Below, one piece after another: positions 21,001-33,200 of a stretch of DNA of 64,000 nucleotides. This DNA is from Plasmopara viticola. Its lineage: Eukaryota > Oomycota > Peronosporomycetes > Peronosporales > Peronosporaceae. Location of the stretch: assembly GCA_001695595.3 (NCBI GenBank), contig MBPM02000035.1, positions 703,094 to 767,093 of the forward strand. The letters run 5' to 3'. Numbering within the stretch: the first letter of the stretch is position 1; every line of letters starts with the position of its first letter. Below the pieces are notes generated by a model. The model was not told where the DNA came from. It was given only the letters and a program-made list of their open reading frames with translations, and made no database searches. The position numbers and the translations under genes are program-made.

Positions 21001-22112
21001 GAAAGGTGGTGCCCGAGAAAGCAAAGAAGATATCTACGGCTGATGAAATCGTTGTAGGAGTGACGACGCCACTGCGTCGTAAGTTGTCGACAAGCACTGT
21101 GTCGTCACCAGTCGTGTCCATTTCGTCGTCTTCCAGCTCCTCAAACCCCGCGACACCTATCCATTCGCATCTGTCCCGATATGAAGCACACGTGGTGGCA
21201 TCAAAGGAGCTACAGTGGACGCCACCGTCTACGATAAAGCCAGAAGGTGTCACGGATGCCGCAACACATTTGACTCAACTGAGCTCGCGCAGTGACCAGG
21301 TAAAGAGTGGTAAAAAGAGTACGCATAGAATCAAAGCTCAAGCTCTATTTGCCGACCGTGCTGATGGTGTTATGACGGAGAATCGCGACGAGGGTAGTCA
21401 GACCTTGGATTTACAAGGCGTCACTGTGTTTGAGTCTGCAAAGGAAGTGAAGCAAGCAGAACCTGCGGAGGAAGACGAAGCTGAGCTGGATGAACAGCTG
21501 GAGAAGTTAGAACAGTACGAGCCCAAATTTTTACCTGTGCCGTTCGTAAGCGACAAAAGCTCGCTTTTGGCTGCTACAATGTACCAGTATGATACGCGTA
21601 CAGCAAGCAGCACGGACGTTTTGATCGCCGAAGCAGACGACACTGAAGTGACTGCTGCTGCGACCGAGCAGACGAACCTATTGATGCAGTTCGCACACCA
21701 GAACGAGCGGCTAAGAATGAACTTTTTTAATGACCGAGAGCGTATTTACGGGCATCCGGACTGCAGCTGTGCGCTGCACGCGAGAAAGACGTCGACTAGC
21801 GCCATGAATTGGCGTCGTGGTGTGGCGCACGACTATCTGAAGCGAAAGCACCTTCATAGACGACACAAGAAACAGCTTGCGACTAAACTGCAGCAGCTTC
21901 ATGCCAACTATGCCGTGCAGATCCAGGAGCTCTTTGCAGTGCAGCAAATGCAAGCAAATGCCCTACGAACGCGCCAACAGTTTCAGCACTTGCACTGCCA
22001 GTTGTGCCACGACATGCCGTCGTCTACCACTGCGTCGTCTCCCATTAAAATTGTGGCGGTGCCTGACCACCTTTCAGGAACTGTATTCCCGTACCCGAAC
22101 CTATTCACCTAG
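20997..22112 (+). CDS. Hypothetical protein overlapping the WD40-like gene by ATGA
   Basis: 371 residues if started at the overlapping ATG 20997. The N-terminus is basic, followed by Ser-rich (SSPVVSISSSSSSSN) and acidic stretches (EEDEAELDEQLEKLEQYEPK). The C-terminal region is a Gln/His-rich probable coiled coil (RRHKKQLATKLQQLHANYAV and following) preceded by NDRERIYGHPDCSCALHARK with closely spaced Cys/His. I do not recognise a family. The frame upstream of the ATG has an immediate stop, and a single-base shift of the first ORF does not fuse cleanly into it. It is either a separate cistron, or the downstream part of one gene joined through an unseen intron or an assembly error. Confidence 0.6.
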   Translation: MRKVVPEKAKKISTADEIVVGVTTPLRRKLSTSTVSSPVVSISSSSSSSNPATPIHSHLSRYEAHVVASKELQWTPPSTIKPEGVTDAATHLTQLSSRSDQVKSGKKSTHRIKAQALFADRADGVMTENRDEGSQTLDLQGVTVFESAKEVKQAEPAEEDEAELDEQLEKLEQYEPKFLPVPFVSDKSSLLAATMYQYDTRTASSTDVLIAEADDTEVTAAATEQTNLLMQFAHQNERLRMNFFNDRERIYGHPDCSCALHARKTSTSAMNWRRGVAHDYLKRKHLHRRHKKQLATKLQQLHANYAVQIQELFAVQQMQANALRTRQQFQHLHCQLCHDMPSSTTASSPIKIVAVPDHLSGTVFPYPNLFT

Positions 22113-24333
22113 GGCTGTCTGTAGCGTCATGCCAGTATACATATAATGCTTTTAAACATGGCACTCCTCACTGTGTCACTCCTTGTCCTGAAGTGAACAT
22201 TGAATTATGTCGATACATTCGAATCGTGATAACATGCTATAAAATTGTAGGATGCATCAAGAAGACCCTTACGCTGAAATAGATCTACAAATTTGACTTG
22301 CACCAACATGCAGCTTAGACAGGCAGCTTGAGAAAGGCAGAGTTCTAGGACCAGCAGAGAAAGGTCCAAAGTTGGAGCTGGATAGAAGATAACAAGGTCA
22401 TTCGATCACACAATTGGCGATGCTCGAGATGGAAGCAACGAAACAGAATCCTCAAGTTTAAAATGTCAGCAGAGGTCGGCTAGATGAAGAATGTCAAGCC
22501 TGCGTCGGCAATCATTGAAGCGGTGGAGCTGCTTTAAATGGAGTCAGGAGGGAAGACGCCAACTTTAACATAAATGCAGGTTGATCTGATGATTAGATAG
22601 CCATCTCACCTCAAGGAGGGTTGAGAAAATATATTGGATTACCGCCAGATGCTATCATCGCCTTGCGCGGATGGTGATGGGTAGAGTCACATAAAAACTG
22701 AGCCGGTAAAGGTAGGGCCGACACACTTGTCGATGAAATATCTCAATTGATGCTAGACAAGATAGTGCCCCCAGATCCATGGAGATGGATTTAGTGACGA
22801 GGGTTACGTTGGATGGAATAAAACTAAGACCGGTAAAATATTGTAAAAGCTTGACCGCGAAAAGCGGTGTATAGGCCGAATTAGTGAAGGGGAATGCTGA
22901 CGTGCTAGACCTTATAATTCGCTTTAGAAGGTGAAGCTTCAAAGATTTGATATAGCGAGCACTGCTGGAAAGAGGGCAATTGGTGCCGCGGTAAATTACT
23001 GGCCGAACAGAAAGAAATCGTACATCAAGGCTTCTGTCAAGAAGATTGTGAAAGCTCTGACTCATGTATTCGCCCAACACAAAAAAAGGAATGAAGGTCT
23101 CGTCACTAGCCCTGCATTGTAATTGTATTGCAATAATACCTTTTGCGTTAGTTTGGTACTAAACTCGCGCTTTTATTGCTTCCATTTTAAAAATCTAGAT
23201 TCCAGTGGCTAATTGTGGCCATTCTGGCATAATGGGGTAGAGCACAACGACGGAGGAATTGTCTTGACAATCGACGGAGCTTAGTCTTGTTGCCAAAACC
23301 TTTCCAGAAAATAAATTGCATCAGCATGCCTGTAGTGCATCCTTGATACTTGGCGAAAAGCGTAAATATTATATCCGGCAGACAGTGATCTCCATTATTG
23401 TTGTGTAGAAACCAACAACAGCGTAAGTGCGTGGCCAAAGAACGTGATGGTGCAGTAGAGAAATCCAGAGAGCATGATCGTGTACAGGACCCAGAGAAGC
23501 ATTCGGTGTTGACGACTAGGGTGGCATTTCTTACGCGCTACTTGGACATTCTTGAAAGGAGCGATGGCAACCGTCACGTCGTCATAAACCGATAGAGGAA
23601 CAATTTGGGTCATCACAATAAGTGAAAAATTGAAGTGAAGTGCGGAAAATAAAATGCCGAATCGAAATCCGGAAAACGAGTCTTTGACAATTCATACTCT
23701 GCATATACCATTGGATTTTAGAGTGTTCCTGTCCTATTTATGTATTGCCAAAACAAATAAATGACGGACAAAGGTCCCGCTATCCCACCTTTTGAGTCGT
23801 CTCATTGGTTGTGTGGGCAGGAGTAGCATGACGCACACGGGAAGCTGTCAAAGTGGGCGTAAGACAGCCGACGACCGTGTCCACGAGCAAAGGTCAAATC
23901 GAATATCACTTTGTTACCTCCAAAGCATCTTGATGTCGCAGCCAAGTCAATGAGCAGTGACGCCAGGCAAAGCAGTAGGCGCGCCTGTGCGAAGCTTGAG
24001 TCGAACAATTCGCAAAAATTATTAATTTTCGCACGTTTTGGCCGCCTGGATGTTGGCGCTTTGAGTTCCGGCATTGAGGTGACTAATCTCGAGGCGACTT
24101 GGGTGAAGCATCCAGCCGGCATTTTACTGCGGACACTTCATTTTACTTGACTTAGGCGTCTTTCACTTTGCGCTTTGTTCTCGTACCTGGTGATTAAAGT
24201 GTAAGGACAGTCTCGCACGTGCGTTTGGCTCAACGCCCGATATATGTTCGTACAACAAAGTCCCTTCTAAAATATATATTGTTGTATTTTGATATTATAA
24301 AATGCAAACGCTTTTCCTTTTCCCCCAACTCTT
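22113..24333. other. Intergenic, mostly uninformative
   Basis: Open frames of 60-141 codons occur on both strands. The 141-codon minus frame (22655-23080) overlaps a different plus frame, and neither shows a motif. The only segment with protein-like character is the hydrophobic minus frame at 23395-23616, listed separately. Confidence 0.4.
23395..23616 (-). CDS. Possible membrane-protein fragment
   Basis: 73 codons with an amphipathic start and two adjoining hydrophobic stretches (MLLWVLYTIMLSGFLYC and ITFFGHALTLLLVS), preceded by a basic CHPSRQHR turn. The sequence continues in another frame with hydrophobic residues until about 23187, so it may be a frameshifted or intron-split gene. No family recognised. 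Confidence 0.25.
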   Translation of the reverse strand: MMTQIVPLSVYDDVTVAIAPFKNVQVARKKCHPSRQHRMLLWVLYTIMLSGFLYCTITFFGHALTLLLVSTQQ

Positions 24334-27300
24334 TTATCTCTTCAAGTGACTCACGTACTTAAATGTGAGATAAATGGCGAGCTGGACAACAATCCACACG
24401 ACGATTAAAGCGCCCATAAAGTTGTACTTGTCCCCCGGACGGAAATCATACGTGTTGGCAATATAATCTTCAACCGTCATTTGCTTGGTCGAATTGTTTG
24501 CAGTCACAGCAATAATTTGTTGACTTGTCCCGAATTGAATGCCCGCCAAGGCAGACAGCGAGTAGTAAGAAGGCATGATATACTGAATCCACTTGTACCC
24601 AATTTTCATTGCTGTGCGCGGCAATAAAAAGCCCGAAAAGAGATTAAACAAGCACGAGAGGGCCCCCACGGCCACGTTCGCTACCTTTTCATTCGGCATC
24701 AACGCAGACATCCACTGGCCTACGTACGTGCACGCCGAAGTGTAGAGATAAAAGACAAACATAAAGAGAAAGAAATCTCCGGCATTATCGCTCCATCCCA
24801 CGAGCCAATACTCAATCGTCACGAAGAGAATAATCACGACAATCAAGTACGGCACTTCGGCAAACCACAGCGAGAGACTGTACGGCAGTGGTCCGTAATA
24901 GTTCGACATGCGTTCACGGTAAAACACAGCGCGTTCGGCACACGTGACCTCGAGGACGGTCATGAGATTAATGACGCCAATAAAATCCATACTATTGTAA
25001 ATGAGTCCAATGTGCGAATTAATCCGCTTGACGCTTTCAACCGAGAGTTGATAGAACGTGGTCCCGAAAATCACGGCAAAGACGGGGAACAAAAACATCC
25101 GCATAAAGTTATACTGCGGGTTACGATAATACGTCAGCTGTTGCTTCTTGGTCAATTCTTTTAATTGGTTCCAAAAACTCGTCGCAATGGGCTTGTAATT
25201 CAACGTCGAGTGGCACACAAACTCGTCCGAGACCTTGGCCAACTCGAGCGTCCGCTCCCGGTTAGTCTTGCACAAGGCGCTGTTTTTATACTCGACCGAA
25301 TAGTCCTTCACGTCCCGCCCAATCCCCGCGCCAATCACTTCGAGCATATACGTCGCGGGGTTATACTGCGGTCGAATCTCCATGGTCCCGGGAATCATTG
25401 CAAAGTACTCGAGCATTTTCACCGAATCGGTGCCCAATTCCCCAAAGTACGCCGTGTACCCCCCCCGTTGGAGCAACAAGAGCCCATCAAACAATTCAAA
25501 AATCGAAATGCTCGGTTGGTGAATCGTACACAACACGGTCCGCCCCGTCCGCGCAATGGACTGGACGCCGCGCATGACAATCAGCGCCGATCGGGCATCC
25601 AGGCCACTCGTGGGTTCGTCCAGAAACAAAATGCTCGGGTTCGACACGACTTCGACCCCAATCGTCACGCGCTTCTTTTGCTCGACCGAGAGGCTCCCGA
25701 CCATGGCGTCCGCGATCGGCGTCAATTCCAACAATTCGAGCGTTTCGTGCACCAAGTTCCTCCGCTCTTCGTTGGTGAACGTGGGCGGAAGGCGTAAGTT
25801 CGCCGAAAACACGAGCGCCTCGTAGATCGACGCTGCTTCCGAGTGAATGTCCATCTGCTCACAGTACGCCGTGATGCGACTAAAGTTGGCCGGGTTCTTG
25901 AGCTCGCCATTGACAATAATGTCCCCAACGATCCGCCCGCCCGTCTTGCGGCCGGCAATGACGTCCATCAACGTCGTCTTGCCGGCGCCCGTGGCACCCA
26001 TGAGCGCGACCATCCGTCCCGGTTCAAAGTGGGCCGTAATGCCCCGCAACAGCTGCTTCTCTTCGCCCGACGGCAACGTCACGAAGTATTCCAAGTCCTT
26101 GATGCACAGATTCGACGGCGTGAACGGCAAGCCACTGCTCTTGACAACCCCCGCCTTGGGGACCGTCGGGGTCCCGACTTCCACGTACACTTCGTCACTC
26201 GACGTCGTGTCCGTCATGGTCTTGACACTCACGCCCTTGTACTTTTCATACCGAATGTAGTGGAGCGCCAACCCATTCAGGGTCGTAAAGAGAAAGTAGT
26301 AGGCGACTAACACACCAACGCCAATCCAAATATACTCCGTGCCTTGTTTAATGGAAAAACTCTCGAGAAACTTCTTGCTCTGGGCCGCAGTGTACCGATC
26401 GCTCGAAAACTCAGACAGCATGTTGCTCCGTAGCGCCCACGAAATGGGCGAGAACCAATACATCCAGATCCAGTAATCCGGGATCAAGTCCGCGAGGATA
26501 ATGTTGCCCGAGAACAAGAGGAAGAAACTGACCGAGATCGACGCGAGGGCTTGGCCCACCGTGATGCTGGGCGACAAGGCACTCAACATGGTCATGTACG
26601 CACTAATGGCGTGCTGAAAGCAGAGCAGGACCAAGTAAAAGACAATGTACTTTTCAAACGACCGCGTCAAGCCACTCATAAAGTAAAAGAACGTGCCGAG
26701 GACGAAGGACACGGACACGTTGACGGGAATCTGGACGACGCTCTCGGCAATCGCGTACGACGTCGAGCGAAAGAAATTCCGGGGCCGCTGCTTGTAAAAG
26801 ACTTTGCGCAGTTGAAACGAAATGGTGATTTGCTGCCACGCTTGGCGCTGGAACAGCGCAATGCTAAAGAAAATCATGCGCAAGTAGTACGTCGAGCTCA
26901 CGTTAAAGTAAATCATGCCCATCACAAGGCCAATAATGAGCGCTTCCAGTAACTTGCCCCATAGCAGCGGCGGATCGCGTAACCAGACCAGCTTTTGACG
27001 GTTCAAGAGCAGCAACGTGCTAGGGAGAAACGCCAAGCCAAACTCCGAATGTTGCTTCGACCGTGCGAGGTTCGCGACACTCTTGGCTTTGGCAAAATCC
27101 TCGGCGTTTTCAAACTGGTGCTCGTTAAAGCCACGGCTGATCGCTTCGTGCGTCTTTTGATAGATTTCCGACTGGCAAAAGAGATGGTTGAGGTCTTCGG
27201 CCGTCACGGGGAGGCTTCGCACATCGACGCTGCCGTTGGCATAGCGCGCGCCGCGTCCAGACGTGACTTCGATGAGGTAATCGGCCGGGTCGACGCGGGG

Positions 27301-28389
27301 AGGACACGAGAAGCCGAGCTTTTCGAAATAATCGAGAATCTCCGTCCGTGGGCCGTGGTAGACCATGTGCCCTTCGTGGATCATCAAGATATCGTCAAAC
27401 ATCTCGACGACTTCGGGCGTCGGCTGCAGTAACGCGACGATGACCGAGCCCCCCAACGTCTTGCACCACGTCCGCATGGACTTGACAATGTCAAACGTCG
27501 CTGCACTGTCGAGGCCCGTCGAGATTTCGTCACACAAAAAGAGACTCTGGCCCCCCACGAGCACTTCGCCCACGGTCACGCGCTTGCGCTCGCCCCCACT
27601 GACGCCCCGCAAGAGCGCGTCGCCCACGACCGTGTCGGCACAGTTTTCAAGGCCGAGAATCTCAATGAACAGCTCGGTCCGCAGCGCGGCAATGTCCCGC
27701 ATCTCTTCCGGTTGATCTTCCGGCCGTCCGTTCACGCACATGTCGGCAAACTTGAACGTTTCTCGCACCGTCAGCGTCGGAATGTGGTTGTCCGTCTGAT
27801 CAACGAGGCCCGTCAACTTGATCAAGTCAATCTCACTCCCTTTCAAGCCCGAGTAGAGGACCTCGCCCCCAATGACCGTCTGGTGATTGTCTTGCAACTT
27901 GCCCGCCATGGCTTTCAAAAACGTCGATTTCCCGGCCCCTGGGTTCGCCAAGATCAACGTCATGGACCCGGGCTTGATAATCCCCGTCATGGGGTGCAGC
28001 GCGTGTTTCGTGACCGTGGGCGTCTTTTGCCACGGCGTCACGATCGACGCGAGAAGCGACCCGACCGTGTTGTGCCCCGCGACGCTCGCTGGCACTTGCA
28101 CGGAGAAGGCCAAGTCTTGAAAACGCACTTCGGGCGTCGGGAGCTGGAGGTTGATTTTCCGCGACAAGTGATTGAATTTCTTGTAAAACTTTTCGAGCCC
28201 ACCCTGGAGCAACGCCTCCAAGTTGTCTGTGCGCAAGGTACTATAGTGACTCGCCATGGTCTCGCCCCCTCGGTTCGAGTACGGATCTTGCAAGCTACGA
28301 AAGTTCAAGGACCGGTAGACCGGCGGCACTTGCTCCGGGGCCCCGGACGCCTCGGGTTGAAGCAATCGGCGCTTGTCCTCTGACGACAT
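24334..28389 (-). CDS. Full-size PDR-type ABCG transporter
   Basis: Seen: 1351 residues in (NBD-TMD)x2 order. NBD1 has Walker A LILANPGAGKSTFLK (about 146-159), signature VSGGERKRVTVGE and Walker B LFLCDEISTGLDSAATFDI. TMD1 follows with several helices (LPSTLLLLNRQ, GLVMGMIYFNVSS, SFFLLFSGNIIL). NBD2 has GATGAGKTTLMDVIAGRKTG, signature [14 protein letters not shown], Walker [20 protein letters not shown] and H-loop CTIHQPS. TMD2 ends with the PDR-type segment YFAEVPYLIVV-like near AEVPYLIVVIIL and a C-terminal TFKYVSHLKR. Known: plasma-membrane PDR pumps export drugs, lipids or plant defence compounds. The first Walker A has Ala where Gly is usual. It is uninterrupted and GC-richer than its surroundings. 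A frameshifted paralogue lies at 58025-62073. Confidence 0.93.
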   Translation of the reverse strand: MSSEDKRRLLQPEASGAPEQVPPVYRSLNFRSLQDPYSNRGGETMASHYSTLRTDNLEALLQGGLEKFYKKFNHLSRKINLQLPTPEVRFQDLAFSVQVPASVAGHNTVGSLLASIVTPWQKTPTVTKHALHPMTGIIKPGSMTLILANPGAGKSTFLKAMAGKLQDNHQTVIGGEVLYSGLKGSEIDLIKLTGLVDQTDNHIPTLTVRETFKFADMCVNGRPEDQPEEMRDIAALRTELFIEILGLENCADTVVGDALLRGVSGGERKRVTVGEVLVGGQSLFLCDEISTGLDSAATFDIVKSMRTWCKTLGGSVIVALLQPTPEVVEMFDDILMIHEGHMVYHGPRTEILDYFEKLGFSCPPRVDPADYLIEVTSGRGARYANGSVDVRSLPVTAEDLNHLFCQSEIYQKTHEAISRGFNEHQFENAEDFAKAKSVANLARSKQHSEFGLAFLPSTLLLLNRQKLVWLRDPPLLWGKLLEALIIGLVMGMIYFNVSSTYYLRMIFFSIALFQRQAWQQITISFQLRKVFYKQRPRNFFRSTSYAIAESVVQIPVNVSVSFVLGTFFYFMSGLTRSFEKYIVFYLVLLCFQHAISAYMTMLSALSPSITVGQALASISVSFFLLFSGNIILADLIPDYWIWMYWFSPISWALRSNMLSEFSSDRYTAAQSKKFLESFSIKQGTEYIWIGVGVLVAYYFLFTTLNGLALHYIRYEKYKGVSVKTMTDTTSSDEVYVEVGTPTVPKAGVVKSSGLPFTPSNLCIKDLEYFVTLPSGEEKQLLRGITAHFEPGRMVALMGATGAGKTTLMDVIAGRKTGGRIVGDIIVNGELKNPANFSRITAYCEQMDIHSEAASIYEALVFSANLRLPPTFTNEERRNLVHETLELLELTPIADAMVGSLSVEQKKRVTIGVEVVSNPSILFLDEPTSGLDARSALIVMRGVQSIARTGRTVLCTIHQPSISIFELFDGLLLLQRGGYTAYFGELGTDSVKMLEYFAMIPGTMEIRPQYNPATYMLEVIGAGIGRDVKDYSVEYKNSALCKTNRERTLELAKVSDEFVCHSTLNYKPIATSFWNQLKELTKKQQLTYYRNPQYNFMRMFLFPVFAVIFGTTFYQLSVESVKRINSHIGLIYNSMDFIGVINLMTVLEVTCAERAVFYRERMSNYYGPLPYSLSLWFAEVPYLIVVIILFVTIEYWLVGWSDNAGDFFLFMFVFYLYTSACTYVGQWMSALMPNEKVANVAVGALSCLFNLFSGFLLPRTAMKIGYKWIQYIMPSYYSLSALAGIQFGTSQQIIAVTANNSTKQMTVEDYIANTYDFRPGDKYNFMGALIVVWIVVQLAIYLTFKYVSHLKR

Positions 28390-30069
28390 GCCCGACGATC
28401 GATACGAAAGGAGCAGAGAAAGTTAATGAGTGACGGGTTCAACGCGATTCTTTTGAGCGAGTCGTTTCAAATCGTCCCATTGATGCGAATCGCCCATCGT
28501 CGCACGTGACGTGCGGGTTGTTTGAAAGGGCCGTTGGGTGAACCGCACAGCCAGGCCGGAAGGACAAGGGGCTGGAAATAACTACAACAGTCGCACGAGT
28601 GGACTCTCTACTCGCTCTATAAACCTCGAGGCAGGTTGTCTAAGCTCTCGGACGGGGCAAAAGGATGCGTTTGGTATTTATAGTCGCTCGGTTTTTCGTG
28701 AAAAACGGGCGTTTGATCCCAAGAGCATGGCTTCCTCGTTGGCTGCTCGAGCAGATGCGGTTGATACGGACGGGAAGGACGGCCCGGGCGTCCGATCTAT
28801 ATTAGTGGCGCGTTTGAGGTGCCAAGACGGTTATGGAGACTAGGGTGTGAAGGTCATGAAGAGGACTGGATTTTCGTACGGCATATCGGGATTTGCATGT
28901 CATGTTGAGCTTCAATTGCATTTTCATGCGGATTTGAAGGAGTGGGAAGGTGAGAACCAGATGTGTTAACCCGCACCCATTTGGGTGGGTGAGAATTAAG
29001 TTGGTTGGATACCTTACTGACCGGAAAAGATCCACGGTGTATTGAGGTGTACCGACTCGGGTCTCGCAATAGGTTGATTAGCTACCAGTAGGTTTTAGCA
29101 CGTCGTTAAGTTACAATGTGAACAGTGAGAGAAGGGAGGTACTTTCCGATGCAGGTTAAGCTCTTGCGCTGAGACGCGCGTAGGTCCGTTTGTGAAGCTC
29201 TAGACAAAGGAGTCTGTAAGGATAGCTTCGAAAGCGCATGCACACGAATGTGCAGAAGTTGTTGCTTTATGTAAAATTAGCGTAAAGATAAGGTTGACTC
29301 TCCCGATGCTTCCAAACTAAGGACACTAGCTACACTTCTATGTGAAGGTCGTTGCGAAGCAGCCTCACCCACATTAACGCCTGTGGACTCCCGGTGCACA
29401 TATTTGTGAAAGTGAGCACCCTATAGTCTTCACTCACAGAAGAAGTGGGTGTTGTTTAGAATGAAACATCCTGGAAGCTTAACCGATCTAAAAATTATTT
29501 TGACAACTACGCCGTAGTTAATACAGGTCTGAAGAGTATTCAAGGGTGTCCTTAAGTCAAGTACAAGCCATTGTTATATGAGCTTCTGACGACGTCGAGT
29601 TAATCCTAAAGCGAGATTGGATGCGATGCGCTCAGCCACCGTGAGGTTGCGCCATTCTACTGGGTTTTGGAATCAATTTTTTTACATATAGTGCGCGATA
29701 AATTTATCCTGGTAGCGCGAAGCAGATCCACACACTGTGGATCAAACCGGTCAGGTATCAACATAAAAAAGGCTTTTTTCTTCTCCGGCGTGCCTGCTCT
29801 CAACTCTCACGGAACGACAACTCGCATTAGCGCCTGGAAGTGGGCGTGTCGCATAGCCCAACACAAATTGCGTCGGTGATCTTAGTATCGTTTCTTACAA
29901 ACGCTTATTCTCATTTTCGACGCTAGAGAAATCGTCGTTGAGGTGATTCTGATTGGAATTTTGCCCTTAAAAATAATTGTCCCAACGGGCGAGGCCATTA
30001 TGGTCAAGAGAGAAGTTTATCGTTTCTAACATATACTTCGGTGGATGAAGAAGTTTAAACGAAGTGTCG
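28390..30069. other. Upstream region of the ABC transporter, no other gene
   Basis: The first 300 bp should contain the transporter promoter. Beyond that only short frames occur (for example 28538-28843). No repeat pair or RNA gene was noticed. Confidence 0.4.
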
Positions 30070-30246
30070 CTATTTTAAGCTCTCTTTCTTACAAGGCAGT
30101 GTTTGCCCGAAGCGCACACTTCGTACGGAGCTCTGGCGGCTCTTTGGAAGGCAAACAGCTTTGTATTCGCCCTTCGAGACACAGGCGCCATCTTTAAAGC
30201 TGGCGCAACTTGGAGCGCAAAACTTGTCTTCAGTACAAATGCACAT
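30070..30246 (-). CDS. Small cysteine-rich ORF, possible remnant of a secreted protein
   Basis: Seen: 58 codons from ATG 30246 (MCICTEDKFCAPSCASFKDG, then ACVSKGEYKAVCLPKS) with seven Cys; in the next frame immediately upstream FYDDQTATEKACDSPKC adds two more. The regular Cys spacing (C-x3-C, C-x7-C, C-x9-C) suggests a disulfide-rich extracellular domain. A one-base shift at the Cys-Cys boundary would join both parts, so the gene seems frameshifted and lacks its signal peptide. Family not recognised. Such small Cys-rich secreted proteins are common in oomycete pathogens, but function here is unknown. Confidence 0.4.
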   Translation of the reverse strand: MCICTEDKFCAPSCASFKDGACVSKGEYKAVCLPKSRQSSVRSVRFGQTLPCKKESLK

Positions 30247-33200
30247 TTGGGTGAATCACAAGCCTTTTCTGTAGCTGTTTGATCATCGTAAAACGACCTA
30301 GCCGACTGACATCAATTTTCGCTGTCGATTAGGTCATCGTTCGAACCGGGCCAATGTTTCGTGTTAGAGTCATAAAAGCGATGGATGACATTTATCCTTC
30401 CAATTTAACGTAATCAATTGTTTGATGAGGACAAAATCACAGAGCTGAGCTTTCATCCTTGATATCAGTGCCTAGCAATGACTTTAGACATAAAATACTT
30501 AAAGACCATCAGTTTTCGTCGCTCAAAGGTAGAATAGGCCAATCTATTTGATAAAGTATTTATGGTTTTAAAGCATTCCGCATTTCTGAAGAGACTTGCT
30601 TCGCAAACGAACTTTGCAAGAGCTTGAATAAAACAGGAAAGTATTCTGTAAGTATATTGTCCGATCACTGTATGACATGACGCTGAACGGTACCCATTTT
30701 TTTCGTCGGCCAGAAGCATCATTGCTCTAGTGGTGAAGAAAGAAACTTGGCTAAAAAATACTATACCGGCGCGATCTTATGGCGGCTTGCGTACAGGGCT
30801 TATTCGGTCGTGTAGCTCTTTAGTCTTCCATGACGTTTTAGACCTTGCCACTTTACAATGATTTCGCGGCGCGCCGCTTTTTTGCAATCCAGTCCATGCG
30901 AGAATGAGGCTCATTCTAGTGGTCAAGGAACACTGGACGAGGTGAGTCACGCTCTAGCCTGACAGCTTATCAAATACCTGCAACAGCTTCTGCGCAACTC
31001 AGGAATTGCGCTTTAGATTGTGCTTATGGTCGACGTTGACGCTCAAGTTGCACTATATAGCTCTAGATTGGAGGCATACTCGAGCGTACAAGCTTTGTTA
31101 GACAAGCTACTAATGCCATTTACGGTCTAATTTGTTGGCATGCGTCGCGAAGCAAAAAAAATAAGCTGAATCAGGAAACTTTTTTTTGCAGTGAGCTACA
31201 GGTATGGCAGGCTAAGCAATGCGCGAAACTATATCAGTACTTCGCCCTCATCCGTATGGTCAAACTTTGATTAAGTAGAGAAAGCTTTCCCGGTCCAACG
31301 ATATGCTTGTCATAGAAGCACCTGTTTCTTTTAAAAAACCAACGACACTCTTGTGTGCATTAATCCTTCAGTATCAAAAGGTGTGAATCTCGTTGATGCG
31401 CGGAACGCGTTGCTGGAAGTCAGCTCAATTAATGATAGCTTGTCGATACATACTGCGCAATGGTGTTTTTTTAGTACAAGGTCGACCCTCTTTGACCATT
31501 TACTTGTGTTTGACTTCAGGAAAAGTACTCTCATCCACCCGACCAATCGCTTATCGTTTGCAAAACGCAGCGGATACCTGTAGGTCCCTACTTGACGCAG
31601 TTATTTTTAATAGATAAATATGTGGGTCTCTATCCGGCAAAATTATATTTTCAAGAGTTAAAGTCATCGCTATTTGTTACCTGTCATATTGGCTGGAGTC
31701 GTGTTACGTACTTATGCGGCACACGAGCAACAGTTTGCTGCTAGCATTTGATAAGACAAATACAAAGTTCAAGCTTATGGTATTTCAGCGATTCTTGGGA
31801 GCCGGAAAGATACCGAGATTTCTGCCTTTTAAAAATCATAGACCACATACTTCGTCAACAATTTGTACGTGCGAGACCACAAATAAATACTGGTAACAAA
31901 AAATAAGATTTTCTCTCGGCCTAAATAACCGGTGATGTGTCTTTGAAGGAGACTTTTCTTCAAGTTGCCAACATTGAAATTATAGACCCAGGTTGAATCT
32001 GCCTAGTCCAACCTTTTGTAAAGGAAACCGTCTGCCTCTCATCGCTATGCGGTTGCGATTGATAGGTTAGCTGCTCAACTTTGACATTTTTTCCTGCGAT
32101 GACAAATCGCGTTAGTAAATACATCCCTGACGAAGTTGTTTGTCTTAAAATTATTCGATCTGCATTATTTGAACCAACTCATCGCCAAGTCCGTGCAAAT
32201 TTTCGCTGTCAAACGCATCAGCTTGCATAAATTGTAATATTGTGAGCACTATACCTTTGAAAAAAGACATTGTTCAAATTGTGGTACATGTCAGGCGCAT
32301 TTATCGTCATCTTTGTGAGGGCAAGGTCGGAATAGATAATGAAATTATTTACCCACGCAGAGATAAATGAAGGTTTCCTTAAATGTACCTTCTAGTTTAA
32401 ATACGACCAGTATCCACCTGTTGATGTCTTACACATGTCATTTGGGTGTTTGTTGCGCCAGCGTGACAGGCCATATGTTATACGCAACAAGTATGACTAT
32501 GCTCTGAAGTCCGTACAACCTTGCACACGACAGACCCAACAGTTTATGCTAAAAAAATCTAAGCTTAAAAGACTGTTTCTTAGTTACTACAGCTATCAAT
32601 GTAGAATTTGTGAATGATCACAACTTTGACCGCTCTTACGCGCTGCGCTAATTCCGTAATTGACTCACCTTTGGCAAAGCATAAAGTTCTTGTCCATTAT
32701 ATTGGAAAGCGTCAGGCATCAATCACTGTACATGAATCGGTTATAAAAGGTAGATTGCTGATTAATTATCATTTAAAGACACGTCTAACAATCTCACAAT
32801 TCTTGCAATAAGGTACCTCCGTGCCTTCCTCCCGTGTAGCAGGACTTTTTTGGTGCGCGATTCCACATCATTTTGTGCGTACAGATCCATTGTTTGAGGT
32901 CCTAGAAGAGATAGTCTCTGATGTAGATATAGGACGTATTGAAGATATTTGATGCCCTTATAAATGAGTGACACTAAGGAGACATTTGCAAGGTCGTTTT
33001 CATGTTCTCACAATGAAAAAACAAAGTACCACTAGTTTGTCTTTTGAATGCTGTCAGCTTTCTCAAGACTTAGCGCCTATCGAATCTAAGATCCATGAAC
33101 TATTTATGGAATGTTTCTTGCTTTTGGGCGAGACTTTGCTTCTTCCGGGATAGGCATCATATGTGTGCTATTACTTGACATGGCCAAAACATCGGATAGT

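Noticed and set aside
22655..23080. 141-codon minus-strand ORF
   Set aside because: No motif, overlaps a competing plus frame, composition not convincing.
25165..28383. Long plus-strand ORFs (up to 223 codons) over the ABC transporter
   Set aside because: Antisense shadows caused by the GC-rich, uninterrupted transporter gene.
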